NCBI GenBank assembly: GCA_028712475.1
Contig: JAQTQB010000007.1
Location: 1 to 64,000 of the forward strand
Source: Verrucomicrobiales bacterium
GTDB taxonomy: Bacteria; Verrucomicrobiota; Verrucomicrobiia; Limisphaerales; UBA11358
Length of the DNA stretch: 64,000 nt
Reading direction: 5' to 3'
Below are positions 50,637 to 57,719 of the stretch, one piece after another. Position 1 is the first letter of the stretch; every line of letters begins with the position of its first letter. The translations under genes and the position numbers were made by a program. The notes under the pieces are model-generated. The model did no database searches. It was given only the letters and a program-made list of their open reading frames with translations, and was not told the DNA's origin.

Positions 50637-51614
50637 GTCCTCGGCCTTTGACTCGCGCGTGGTCAAATCTTGCAACGCTTTTTTCACGTCCTTGCCTTCG
50701 TAGATCATCGCATGGACTTCATCAATGATGGGCGTCTCAATGTTGTGCCTGCGCGCAAGTTCGCAGGCCGAGCGCGCCGTCGGATGACCTTCCGCCACGG
50801 AATTGGTGCTGCTCAAAATCGCATCCACCTTTTCGCCGCGACCGAGCCGTTCGCCGAAACCACGGTTGCGGCTCAACTTGGAAAAGCACGTCACCATCAA
50901 ATCGCCGATGCCGCTCAAGCCAGCAAACGTCTCCGCCTGCGCGCCTGCCGCTACGCCAAGCTTGCGGATTTCCGCCAGCCCGCGCGTGACCAGCGCCGCC
51001 TTGGAATTGTCGCCAAAACCCAGGCCGTCGCACGCGCCAGCCGCGATCGCGATGACATTCTTCAACGCGCCGCCAATTTCCACGCCCAGCCGGTCGCTGC
51101 TCGTGTAAACGCGAAACGCCGGACGATGAAATAATTTTTGCACCACGCCCGCCGCCGCCGTATCGCCACTGGCCGCAACAATCGCCGTCGGGATTCCCCG
51201 CGCCACTTCCAGCGCCAGCGACGGCCCGGACAATGCGACCGCTTTCGCGCGCGGTGCTGTTTCGGCCAGCACGCCGCACATCGTCAGGCCGCTTGAATGC
51301 TCGATTCCCTTGGTGACGCTGACGGCGATGCCGGAAAAATTCGCGAGTGATTCCGTGACTTCGCGAAACACTTTCGACGGCACGGCCACGACAATCAACT
51401 CCGCATCGGCAACCGCGCGCGGCAGATCATTTTCCAATTTCAATTCCACCGGCAGCGTGATGCCCGGCAGGTAACGCTCGTTGCGTCCGGCTTTACGGAT
51501 TTCTTGCAAATGCGCCGCGTCGTGTCCCCACAACGTCACGATATTTTTGCCATCGCCCAGAAGCCGGGCAAGCACGGTTCCCCATGCACCCGCGCCCATC
51601 ACGGTGATTTTCAT
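50634..51614 (-). CDS. gpsA: Glycerol-3-phosphate dehydrogenase (NAD(P)+)
   Basis: GpsA makes sn-glycerol 3-phosphate for phospholipids. The 326-residue protein has the dinucleotide loop VMGAGAWGTVLARLLGDG at the N-terminus, VAVPSKVFREV, SVTKGIEH, ALSGPSLALEVARGIPTAIVAAS and GGALKNVIAIAAGACDGLGFGDNSKAALVTRGLAEI with the catalytic Lys, and ETFAGLSGIGDLMVTCFS. It overlaps plsY by four bases at its start, so the two genes of early phospholipid synthesis are coupled. Confidence 0.96.
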   Translation of the reverse strand: MKITVMGAGAWGTVLARLLGDGKNIVTLWGHDAAHLQEIRKAGRNERYLPGITLPVELKLENDLPRAVADAELIVVAVPSKVFREVTESLANFSGIAVSVTKGIEHSSGLTMCGVLAETAPRAKAVALSGPSLALEVARGIPTAIVAASGDTAAAGVVQKLFHRPAFRVYTSSDRLGVEIGGALKNVIAIAAGACDGLGFGDNSKAALVTRGLAEIRKLGVAAGAQAETFAGLSGIGDLMVTCFSKLSRNRGFGERLGRGEKVDAILSSTNSVAEGHPTARSACELARRHNIETPIIDEVHAMIYEGKDVKKALQDLTTRESKAED

Positions 51615-52255
51615 TTAGCGCCCTCCGACGTTGAAGACTTTTTGCCGATGCGGTTTTCCGTTCCGGCCATGAGCCGTTGGATGTTGGATTTGTGTTTAAA
51701 GATCGCCAGCGCTCCGAGTGCCGTCGTGACGATGCCAAGAAATAAATTGTGTGGCGACATGATCCAGACCGTGGCGGGCAATGCGATGGCTGCCGCGATG
51801 GAACCGACCGAAACATATCTGGTGATCAGCACCGCGAGGATGAAAACGACCAAGCCAACCAGCAATGCCCACGGCGCGAGCGCCAGATAAACTCCCGCTG
51901 TCGTCGCGATGCCTTTGCCGCCTTTGAACTTCAGCCAGCAGGTGTAATTGTGGCCGAGCACCGCGAAAATGCCGGCGAGAATCCGGGCAGTTTCGATTTC
52001 AGTTTCCGCGCCGCCAAAATTCTTTGCGATGAAATAACCGAGGCCGACGGCAAAAAATCCCTTTGCCGCGTCCATGAGCAGCACAAAAATTCCCGCCGGT
52101 TTGCCGAGCACGCGCATGGCGTTCGTCGCGCCGATATTCCCACTGCCCACGCTGCGGATATCAATGCCCTTCGCTTTTGCGACAAGGAAGCCCGTCGGGA
52201 TCGAGCCGAGCAGATACGCGCCGAGCGCGGTCAGGATGTAAGCAAGAACTGGCAC
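51611..52255 (-). CDS. plsY: Glycerol-3-phosphate acyltransferase PlsY
   Basis: PlsY transfers acyl from acyl-phosphate to glycerol 3-phosphate in the inner membrane. The 214-residue protein has about five membrane segments and the conserved blocks YLLGSIPTGFLVAKA, SVGSGNIGATNAMRVLG, LGHNYTCWLKFKGGKGIATTAGVYLALAPWA and RYVSVGSIAAAIALP. It is the first gene of a plsY-gpsA operon. The C-terminus is slightly extended (SNIQRLMAGTENRIGKKS is standard; the last residues are not). Confidence 0.95.
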   Translation of the reverse strand: MPVLAYILTALGAYLLGSIPTGFLVAKAKGIDIRSVGSGNIGATNAMRVLGKPAGIFVLLMDAAKGFFAVGLGYFIAKNFGGAETEIETARILAGIFAVLGHNYTCWLKFKGGKGIATTAGVYLALAPWALLVGLVVFILAVLITRYVSVGSIAAAIALPATVWIMSPHNLFLGIVTTALGALAIFKHKSNIQRLMAGTENRIGKKSSTSEGAK

Positions 52256-52267
52256 GGCGGTAATCTA

Positions 52268-52306
52268 ACGGTTGAAGGTTGCTCGTTGAAAGTTGAAAGT
52301 TGAACC
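52268..52306. repeat. GAAAGTT heptamer repeat
   Basis: GGTTGAA-GGTTGCT-CGTTGAA-AGTTGAA-AGTTGAA lies upstream of plsY in the divergent gap with the oxidoreductase gene. It is not obviously part of a promoter. Confidence 0.75.
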
Positions 52307-52435
52307 AGTGTCGCGCGAAGAACGCGAAGGCGGCGAAGTTTTCCCAGATTCAATCCCATTTCCCATCGCAATCTTCGCGTCCCTCGCGCGACATTTCTGA
52401 TTTCAGTTTCAGGCCGTTGCTGGCACACTCCGCCC

Positions 52436-53470
52436 ATGGCAAAAGTCAAAGTCGCCGTCCTCGGCACCGGCTCGCTCGGTCAACATCACGCCCGCATCTA
52501 CTCCGAACTCCACGCCGCCGGCCAGGTGGAACTCACCGGCATTTACGATGCGCACGCCGAAACCGCCCGCAAAATCGCGGAGAAACACCAGTTGCGCGTC
52601 TTTGCTTCCATCGCCGAGGCTGCCGCCGCCAGCGATGCGCTGAACATCGTCACGCCCACCACGACGCATTTTGACATCGCCAAACAACTGCTCGCGCAGG
52701 GCAAACACGTCCTCGTTGAGAAACCGATGACCGACAATTCCGAGCAGGCCGCCGAGCTTTGCGAACTCGCGCAGAAAAAGAACTGCGTTCTGCAAGTCGG
52801 CCACGTTGAGCGGTTCAATCCCGTTTTTAAATTTCTCCAAGAGGTTGCCACCCAGCCGCGCTTTATTGAATGCCATCGCCTCTCGCCCTTCCCTGCCCGC
52901 TCGACGGACATCGGCGTGGTGCTGGATTTGATGATCCACGATCTCGACGTGATTCTCGCGTTCGTAAAATCGCCCGTGACCAGCATCGACGCCGTAGGCA
53001 TTCCCGTGTTGAGCAAGAGCGAGGACATCGCCAACGTGCGCCTGCGCTTCGCCAACGGCTGCGTGGCCAACCTCACCGCCAGCCGCGTCAGCCCGGAGCG
53101 GATGCGCAAAATCCGCGTCTTCAGCGGCCCGACTAATCCCTGCTACATCTCGCTCGATTATCGCGTGCAGGAAGGCTTTATCTACCGCGTCGCCCGCGAC
53201 GGCGAGGAAGAGAGTTCGCTGCTGAAAAAAATCATGGCCGCCAAGCTCGGCATCGGTAAGGACTCCGCCATCGTCAGCCAGTTTGCCGGCAAAAAAATCG
53301 TGCGCGAACCCGTGCCGATCACCAAGGACGAACCGCTCAAGCTCGAACTGCAACATTTCGTCGAATGTGTCCACCAGAAGCAAACCCCGATGGTCAGCGG
53401 CGAATCCGCCAAACTTGCGCTGGACCTGGCGTTTGAAATCACACGGCAGATTCAGAACCAAAAAGCCTGA
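52436..53470 (+). CDS. Gfo/Idh/MocA family oxidoreductase
   Basis: The 344-residue NAD(P)-dependent enzyme opens with VAVLGTGSLGQHHARIYSEL (Rossmann fold), LNIVTPTTTHFDIAKQLLAQGKHVLVEKPMTD (with the EKP catalytic Lys) and LQVGHVERFNPVFKFL. LMIHDLDVILAFV is the conserved site of the C-terminal domain. In several Gram-negative groups such a gene lies beside lipid A genes, and the enzyme GnnA oxidises UDP-GlcNAc for amide-linked lipid A. Here lpxB is 2 kb downstream on the same strand, separated by repeats, so that role is possible. A matching aminotransferase (GnnB) is not adjacent. Confidence 0.88.
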   Translation: MAKVKVAVLGTGSLGQHHARIYSELHAAGQVELTGIYDAHAETARKIAEKHQLRVFASIAEAAAASDALNIVTPTTTHFDIAKQLLAQGKHVLVEKPMTDNSEQAAELCELAQKKNCVLQVGHVERFNPVFKFLQEVATQPRFIECHRLSPFPARSTDIGVVLDLMIHDLDVILAFVKSPVTSIDAVGIPVLSKSEDIANVRLRFANGCVANLTASRVSPERMRKIRVFSGPTNPCYISLDYRVQEGFIYRVARDGEEESSLLKKIMAAKLGIGKDSAIVSQFAGKKIVREPVPITKDEPLKLELQHFVECVHQKQTPMVSGESAKLALDLAFEITRQIQNQKA

Positions 53471-53485
53471 CCATATTAAGTCGCA

Positions 53486-54061
53486 ATGAAAGCGTTCACC
53501 ATATTCGTTTTGCTTACAATAACAGGATTGACTTGTTTCGGTGATGACACCAATCAGATTTTTACGGGTAACTGGTCTGAAACCGTTGGTGGATTGCGCA
53601 TGCGGTTTATTGTTTCTTCAAAACAAGAAAGGGCAGATTTCTGCCGAGCGGCCGTTTATCTTGAAATGCAAAATGTTTCAAACGTCATTAATCCGATAGA
53701 GTTCAATTCAAGTTTTTCGTTGAATTGCACACTCACGAACTCAGCGGGAAATCCGCCTCCTAGCGCCATGTGTTTTGGGAGTGGTTTTGTTTGTCCGCCT
53801 TATTGGATTTACGTTCCGTTTGATTCAACCTTGAAACTGCGGGTTGATGACATGAATTCTTGGTCTGTCGGACTCAAGGGACAAACCGGCGTGTCAATGG
53901 CGGTTGGAACAGGTTGTTGGCTTGTTCCAGATAACACAACCAACGAATATTTTCTGACAGGTGTTTTCAAGGAAGAGCGAATTCGTCAACCTGAAGATCA
54001 TATCCATGCTTGGGACGGCACGATTCAATTACCAAGGGTTAAAATCCATTTTCAAAAGTAA
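53486..54061 (+). CDS. Secreted hypothetical protein, AT-richer than its neighbours
   Basis: The 191-residue protein has a signal peptide (FTIFVLLTITGLTCFG). The mature part is beta-rich with a pattern typical of small secreted sandwich proteins (IFTGNWSETVGGLRMRFIVSS, AAVYLEMQNVSNV, LKLRVDDMNSWSVGL). It has an odd number of cysteines (CRAA, LNC, MCFG, FVCPP, GCW). Its DNA is clearly less GC-rich than the flanking genes, suggesting recent transfer. It lies 15 bases after the oxidoreductase stop. The family is unknown to me. Confidence 0.5.
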   Translation: MKAFTIFVLLTITGLTCFGDDTNQIFTGNWSETVGGLRMRFIVSSKQERADFCRAAVYLEMQNVSNVINPIEFNSSFSLNCTLTNSAGNPPPSAMCFGSGFVCPPYWIYVPFDSTLKLRVDDMNSWSVGLKGQTGVSMAVGTGCWLVPDNTTNEYFLTGVFKEERIRQPEDHIHAWDGTIQLPRVKIHFQK

Positions 54062-54069
54062 CCATATAA

Positions 54070-54102
54070 TTGAAACCAAAAACCTTCATGCTCATCGCCG
54101 GT
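54070..54102 (+). repeat. Copy 1 of the lpxB 5' end
   Basis: The 33 bases match the first 33 bases of lpxB (55425-55457) with four differences, including TTG in place of the GTG start and A in place of G in the third codon. The match stops abruptly where element E2 begins (CTTTAGCCGCGG). Confidence 0.85.
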
Positions 54103-54307
54103 GCTTTAGCCGCGGAGCTGCGCACGGCAGTAGCCCATAGCGCCAGCTATGGGAATCAATGCCATCGAATTTCACAAGCTCCGGCAGGAGCGATGGAAAT
54201 CCACCACTCAATCACCCGTTTCGTCCGCCCCGTCCGGGGCTTGAATCATTTTGGCACTCGTTCCCACGGTTGTCATCGTGGGCTACTGTCGCGCGCCACT
54301 CCGTGGC
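54103..54307. repeat. MITE-like composite of hairpins, copy E2
   Basis: The left end AGCCGCGGAGCTGCGCACGG and the right end GCGCGCCACTCCGTGGC are roughly inverted. Inside are CCCATAGC-GCCA-GCTATGGG, GCTCC-GGCA-GGAGC, GCCCC-GTCC-GGGGC and CCCACGGT-TGTC-ATCGTGGG, the same order as in E3. Confidence 0.8.
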
Positions 54308-54380
54308 AAAACAACGACAATTTGTTTTTCACATTTTTCTGTGTCTCCGCGCCTTTGCGTCTTTGCGTTGAAATAATCCC

Positions 54381-54413
54381 GTGAAACCAAAAACCTTCAT
54401 GCTCATCGCCGGT
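54381..54413 (+). repeat. Copy 2 of the lpxB 5' end
   Basis: GTGAAACCAAAAACCTTCAT and the next 13 bases match the lpxB start; upstream, CGCGCCTTTGCGTCTTTGCG also matches the sequence before the real lpxB, so about 70 bases are shared with copy 3. Confidence 0.88.
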
Positions 54414-54751
54414 GCTTTAGCTGCGGAGCAGCGCGCGGTAGTAGCCCATAGCGCCAGCTATTGGAAACCACGCCGTCGTATTTCACAAGCTCCGGCAGGA
54501 GCGGAAGAAAATTATTCCAGAGCCACGCAAATTTTCTGCCGCGCCATCCGGCGCTTAAAAATTTTGGTGCCTTGTTCCCATGGCGCCAGCTATGGGTCTG
54601 GCCACCCGCAAATTTCCAAAGCCCCGGCAGGGACGGCAGAAAGCCACCGTTCAACAACCCATTTCTTCCGCCCCATCAGGGGCTTGAATTATTTTGGCAC
54701 TCGTTCCCACGGTTGTCACCGTGGGCCACTATCGCGCGCTGCTCCGCAGCT
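54414..54751. repeat. MITE-like composite of hairpins, copy E3
   Basis: The left terminal AGCTGCGGAGCAGCGCGCGG is an almost perfect inverted repeat of the right terminal CGCGCGCTGCTCCGCAGCT. It contains seven internal hairpins of the CCCATAGC, GCTCC, GCCCC and CCCACGG types. The terminal repeats and the lack of genes are as in miniature transposable elements. Confidence 0.85.
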
Positions 54752-54814
54752 TCAAATCTCGCACGCGCACGGTTGCCGCGAAATTGAACACCGACAATTA
54801 ACCACACGAAAGAC

Positions 54815-55267
54815 ATGGCGCACACGTTCACCCATTTGCTGACGCACATCATATTCAGCACGAAAGACCGGCTGCCATTGCTGGACGCGGATTTGAAATC
54901 GCGTCTTTTTCCGTATCTCGGCGGCATCATCCGCGCGCACGACGGCAAGTCGCTCATCATCAACGGCCCGGCGGATCACGTCCACATTCTGGCATCGCTC
55001 GCGGCTAAACATTCTTTGTCCGATTTGATGCGTGAATTAAAAGCGGATTCGTCCGGCTGGATCCATAAAAGTTTTCCAAACCAAAAAGAATTCGCGTGGC
55101 AAATCGGTTATGGCGCGTTCAGCGTAAGCCATTCCAATTTGGTCGAGGTTGAAAAATACATCGCCAACCAGGAGGAGCATCATCGGAAGGTTTCGTTTCA
55201 AGAGGAATTTGTGGCCTTCCTCAAGCGACATGAAATTGAATATGACGAAAGGTTTTTGTGGGAATGA
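54815..55267 (+). mobile_element. Y1 (HUH) transposase, IS200/IS605-like or REP-associated
   Basis: The 150-residue protein has HIIFSTKDRLPLL, the HUH motif His55-Val-His57 in NGPADHVHILASL, QIGYGAFSVS and the catalytic Tyr115 in EVEKYIANQEEHHRKVSFQEEF. The gene is whole. It is flanked by MITE-like hairpin elements E3 (upstream) and E4 (downstream) and by copies of the lpxB start, so it may mobilise these palindromic repeats, as known for RAYT enzymes and REP sequences. No TnpB is present. Confidence 0.88.
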
Positions 55268-55269
55268 AA

Positions 55270-55363
55270 TTTCTTTCGCCCCTGCCGGGGCTTCGGTTTT
55301 TGTTGAATACTTTCCCACAGCTATCGCTGTGGGCTACTATCGTGCGCCACTCCGTGGCTAAAA
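55270..55363. repeat. MITE-like element E4, right half
   Basis: GCCCC-TGCC-GGGGC, CCCACAGC-TATC-GCTGTGGG and the right end GCGCCACTCCGTGGC repeat the right half of E2. The left half is absent or replaced by the transposase gene. Confidence 0.75.
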
Positions 55364-55424
55364 CGACGGCAACGCGTTTTCATAATTGCTTCGCGCCTTT
55401 GCGTCTTTGCGTTAAAACAAGCTC

Positions 55425-56654
55425 GTGAAACCGAAAACCTTCATGCTCATCGCCGGCGAGGCGAGCGGGGATTTGCTCGCGGCGGAACTGGTGGCCGCAC
55501 TGCGTGAGCAATCCGCCATCCTCCATCCTCCATCCTCGCCGCAGTTCTTCGGCGCGGGCGGCCCGAAGATGTCCGCCGCCGGCGTGGATCTGGCTTTCGA
55601 CATGACGCAGCACTCGGTCATCGGCATCACGGACGTGCTGAAAAATATTTTGAAGTTCCGGCGGCTGTTCAACCAACTGCTCGCGCTGGCGATTGAGCGC
55701 AAACCGGACGTGGTCATCGGGGTAGATTACGGCGGGTTCAACCTGCGCTTCGGCCAGGCGGTCAAAGCCTACATCCGCGACAATCCGTTCTCGAAATGGA
55801 ATCCGAAGATCGTCCAGTTCGTTTCGCCACAGGTCTGGGCGTCGCGTCCGGGCCGCGCGGACAAGCTGGCGCGCGATTATGATCTGCTGTTGAGCATTTT
55901 CCCGTTCGAGAAAGCCTGGTATGCGCAGCGCGTGCCGCAGTTGCGCGTGGAATTTGTCGGACATCCGATGATCGGGAGATTTGCGAATGACGATCTGCTT
56001 TCAACGCGACGCGCATCGGAAGCTCGTAGCAGCCGAGGTGACGAGGCTCAAACCAAAGACAAGTTAGAGACTCCTCACGTCGTCTCCTACGAGCCAAAGA
56101 TTTTATTGCTGCCCGGCAGCCGTAAGAGCGAATTGCAACGGCATTTGCCAGTGATGCTGGCGGCGCTGAAAACGATTCAAGAAAAACTGCCGGCGGCGAA
56201 GGCGAAAATAGTTTTGCCAAATCCAGCGCTGATGCAACTGGCGAAATCACCCGGTGCGAATGTAGAAATCCAAATCGGCGAACTGCCGTGGGCCTTGGCC
56301 GAGACGGATGTCGCCCTCGCCTCGACGGGCACGGTGACGATGGAGTGCGCGTTCTTCGGCGTGCCGACGGTGACGCTCTACAAAACCTCGTGGCTCACCT
56401 ACCAGATCGCCCGGCGCATCATCACGGTAAAGTCGCTGACGATGCCGAACCTGCTGGCAGGCGAGACGGTTTATCCTGAATTCGTCCAGAAGGACGCCAC
56501 GCCGGAGAATCTTTCGCGCGCGGCGCTGGAGCTGTTGCAGGACGAATCGCGCCGGGCGAAAATCAAGGCGCAGCTTGGCAAAATCATTGCCTCGCTCGGC
56601 GAACCCGGCGCGGCGGGACGCGCGGCGGAAGCGGTGTTAAGTTTGTTTCCATGA
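55425..56654 (+). CDS. lpxB: Lipid-A-disaccharide synthase
   Basis: LpxB joins UDP-diacylglucosamine and lipid X in lipid A synthesis at the inner membrane. The GTG start gives MKPKTFMLIAGEASGDLLAAELVAAL. IGVDYGGFNLRFGQAVK, YYVSPQVWAS-like FVSPQVWASRPGRADKLA, LSIFPFEKAWYA, VEFVGHP and LLLPGSRKSELQRHLPVML follow, then TGTVTMECAFFGVPTVTLYKTSWLTY. The 409 residues include two in-frame repeat inserts: LHPPSSP coded at 55516-55536 and RSSRGDEAQTKDKLETPHVV coded by an inverted repeat at 56022-56094. The 33-base start is copied twice upstream. Confidence 0.95.
   Translation: MKPKTFMLIAGEASGDLLAAELVAALREQSAILHPPSSPQFFGAGGPKMSAAGVDLAFDMTQHSVIGITDVLKNILKFRRLFNQLLALAIERKPDVVIGVDYGGFNLRFGQAVKAYIRDNPFSKWNPKIVQFVSPQVWASRPGRADKLARDYDLLLSIFPFEKAWYAQRVPQLRVEFVGHPMIGRFANDDLLSTRRASEARSSRGDEAQTKDKLETPHVVSYEPKILLLPGSRKSELQRHLPVMLAALKTIQEKLPAAKAKIVLPNPALMQLAKSPGANVEIQIGELPWALAETDVALASTGTVTMECAFFGVPTVTLYKTSWLTYQIARRIITVKSLTMPNLLAGETVYPEFVQKDATPENLSRAALELLQDESRRAKIKAQLGKIIASLGEPGAAGRAAEAVLSLFP
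55516..55536. repeat. CCATCCT tract, three perfect units, inside lpxB
   Basis: Three exact 7-bp units make 21 bases, that is seven codons, so the insert leaves the frame unchanged. It encodes part of ILHPPSSPQF. Confidence 0.9.
56022..56094. repeat. Inverted repeat, GTAGCAGCCGAGG family, in frame inside lpxB
   Basis: The left arm GCTCGTAGCAGCCGAGGTGA and the right arm CGTCGTCTCCTACGAGC are near complements. The 73-bp hairpin is read through in the lpxB frame and encodes a charged loop. Intergenic relatives are at 14779, 16483 and 29886. Confidence 0.85.
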
Positions 56655-56905
56655 AAGACCTGTCGAATCCGTTTTGGATAAAATTTAAAGGGCTGCTGTT
56701 CCTGTGCATCGGAATTGTCGCCGTCGTCTTGATTTTCCTCGACAGCCCGACGTTGAAGACCGCCGGGCTGCTGGCGGTGGCGACGTGGAGTTTTTGCCGG
56801 GCTTACTATTTTGCGTTCTATGTCATCGAGAAATACGTTGACCCAAGTTACAAATTTTCCGGGCTGATTTCCTTTGCGCGGTATTTTGTCAGCCGGCGGC
56901 GGTGA
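56651..56905 (+). CDS. Small membrane protein after lpxB
   Basis: The 84-residue protein has two hydrophobic segments (GLLFLCIGIVAVVLIFL and TAGLLAVATWSFCRAYYFAFYV) and a basic C-terminus. The ATG overlaps the lpxB stop (ATGA), so they are co-translated. The gene's 3' end overlaps the end of the convergent transglutaminase by 17 bases. The family is common next to lpxB in Verrucomicrobiota; the function is not known to me. Confidence 0.75.
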   Translation: MKDLSNPFWIKFKGLLFLCIGIVAVVLIFLDSPTLKTAGLLAVATWSFCRAYYFAFYVIEKYVDPSYKFSGLISFARYFVSRRR

Positions 56906-57719
56906 TTTTTACTTCGACTTCCATGGTGCGTTCGAGCGTGCCGCGATAGTTGCCGCTGATGGGCGACACGTCGGCGTAATCGCGTCCGTGTCCGATCTTC
57001 ACATAAGTTTCATCAATCTGGCGGTTGTGCGTGGGATCAAGGGCGCGCCAGCCGACGCCGGGAATGAACGCCTCCACCCAGGCGTGCGTGGCGCTGGCGG
57101 TTTCCGTGGCCAGATAACCGCTGATGTAGCGCGCCGGAATCTTGATGCTGCGGCACAGACCGATCATCAGGTGCGCGAAGTCCTGGCAGACGCCGCGCTT
57201 GTCTTTGATCACATCGCTCATATGGGTGTGAACGTGCGTGGAGTTGGATTCGTATTTCAAAAAACCACTGGTAAACCGCATGATGGCGAGCACGGCCTGC
57301 CACACGTCGGTCTGGCCGTCGGTGGCATCCAGCGCGAGCCGCCACGCGTCGGCCTCCATCTCAATGAAACGGCTGGACTGCAAATAATCAAAGCAGCGTT
57401 CGATGTGCGCAACCTCCCCGATTTTTCCGAGCGGACACAACTTCGCATCCTCGGCGATGGGCTGGGGCCAATGGGTGATCACACGGGACTGGCTTTCGAT
57501 GAGCAGATAGCCGTGCGCCTCCGGAATCTCGAAGTGATGGATCCAGTTGCCGTAAAAATCCGTGTAATGCTTCATCCGCACGGCCGGCAGCACGCGGAGC
57601 AGAAACGATTCGACGGTCTGTTCGGGGATCGAAGGAGGCTCGAGGCGGACGTTGTTGAAACTGTCGCGCACAGGTGTGGCATAGACATAACGAGTGCGGT
57701 GCAAAATATCAAATTTCAT
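56889..57719 (-). CDS. Transglutaminase-like protein 1 (bacterial Transglut_N plus core)
   Basis: The 276-residue protein has the N-terminal beta domain (FDILHRTRYVYATPVRDSFNNVRLEPP) and the papain-like core with Cys178 in KRGVCQDFAHLMIG, His212 in SATHAWVEAF and Asp228 in ALDPTHNR. No signal peptide is seen. Such proteins come in sets with circularly permuted ATP-grasp and alpha-E proteins; the group is thought to make and cut peptide bonds on an unknown peptide. It is the last gene of the operon, one base from the second transglutaminase. Confidence 0.92.
   Translation of the reverse strand: MKFDILHRTRYVYATPVRDSFNNVRLEPPSIPEQTVESFLLRVLPAVRMKHYTDFYGNWIHHFEIPEAHGYLLIESQSRVITHWPQPIAEDAKLCPLGKIGEVAHIERCFDYLQSSRFIEMEADAWRLALDATDGQTDVWQAVLAIMRFTSGFLKYESNSTHVHTHMSDVIKDKRGVCQDFAHLMIGLCRSIKIPARYISGYLATETASATHAWVEAFIPGVGWRALDPTHNRQIDETYVKIGHGRDYADVSPISGNYRGTLERTMEVEVKITAAG

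Larger units (their letters stand above)
54062..54814. other. 753-bp repeat region between the oxidoreductase operon and a Y1 transposase
   Basis: This stretch contains two copies of the first 33 bases of lpxB and two MITE-like hairpin elements. Frames at 54070-54384 and 54381-54842 read from the copied lpxB start into the elements; I regard these as fortuitous. Confidence 0.7.

Noticed and set aside
54070-54842. Two frames starting with the lpxB-like word MKPKTFMLIAGALAAE
   Set aside because: They read from duplicated lpxB starts into hairpin elements, with no protein family; they are by-products of the repeats.
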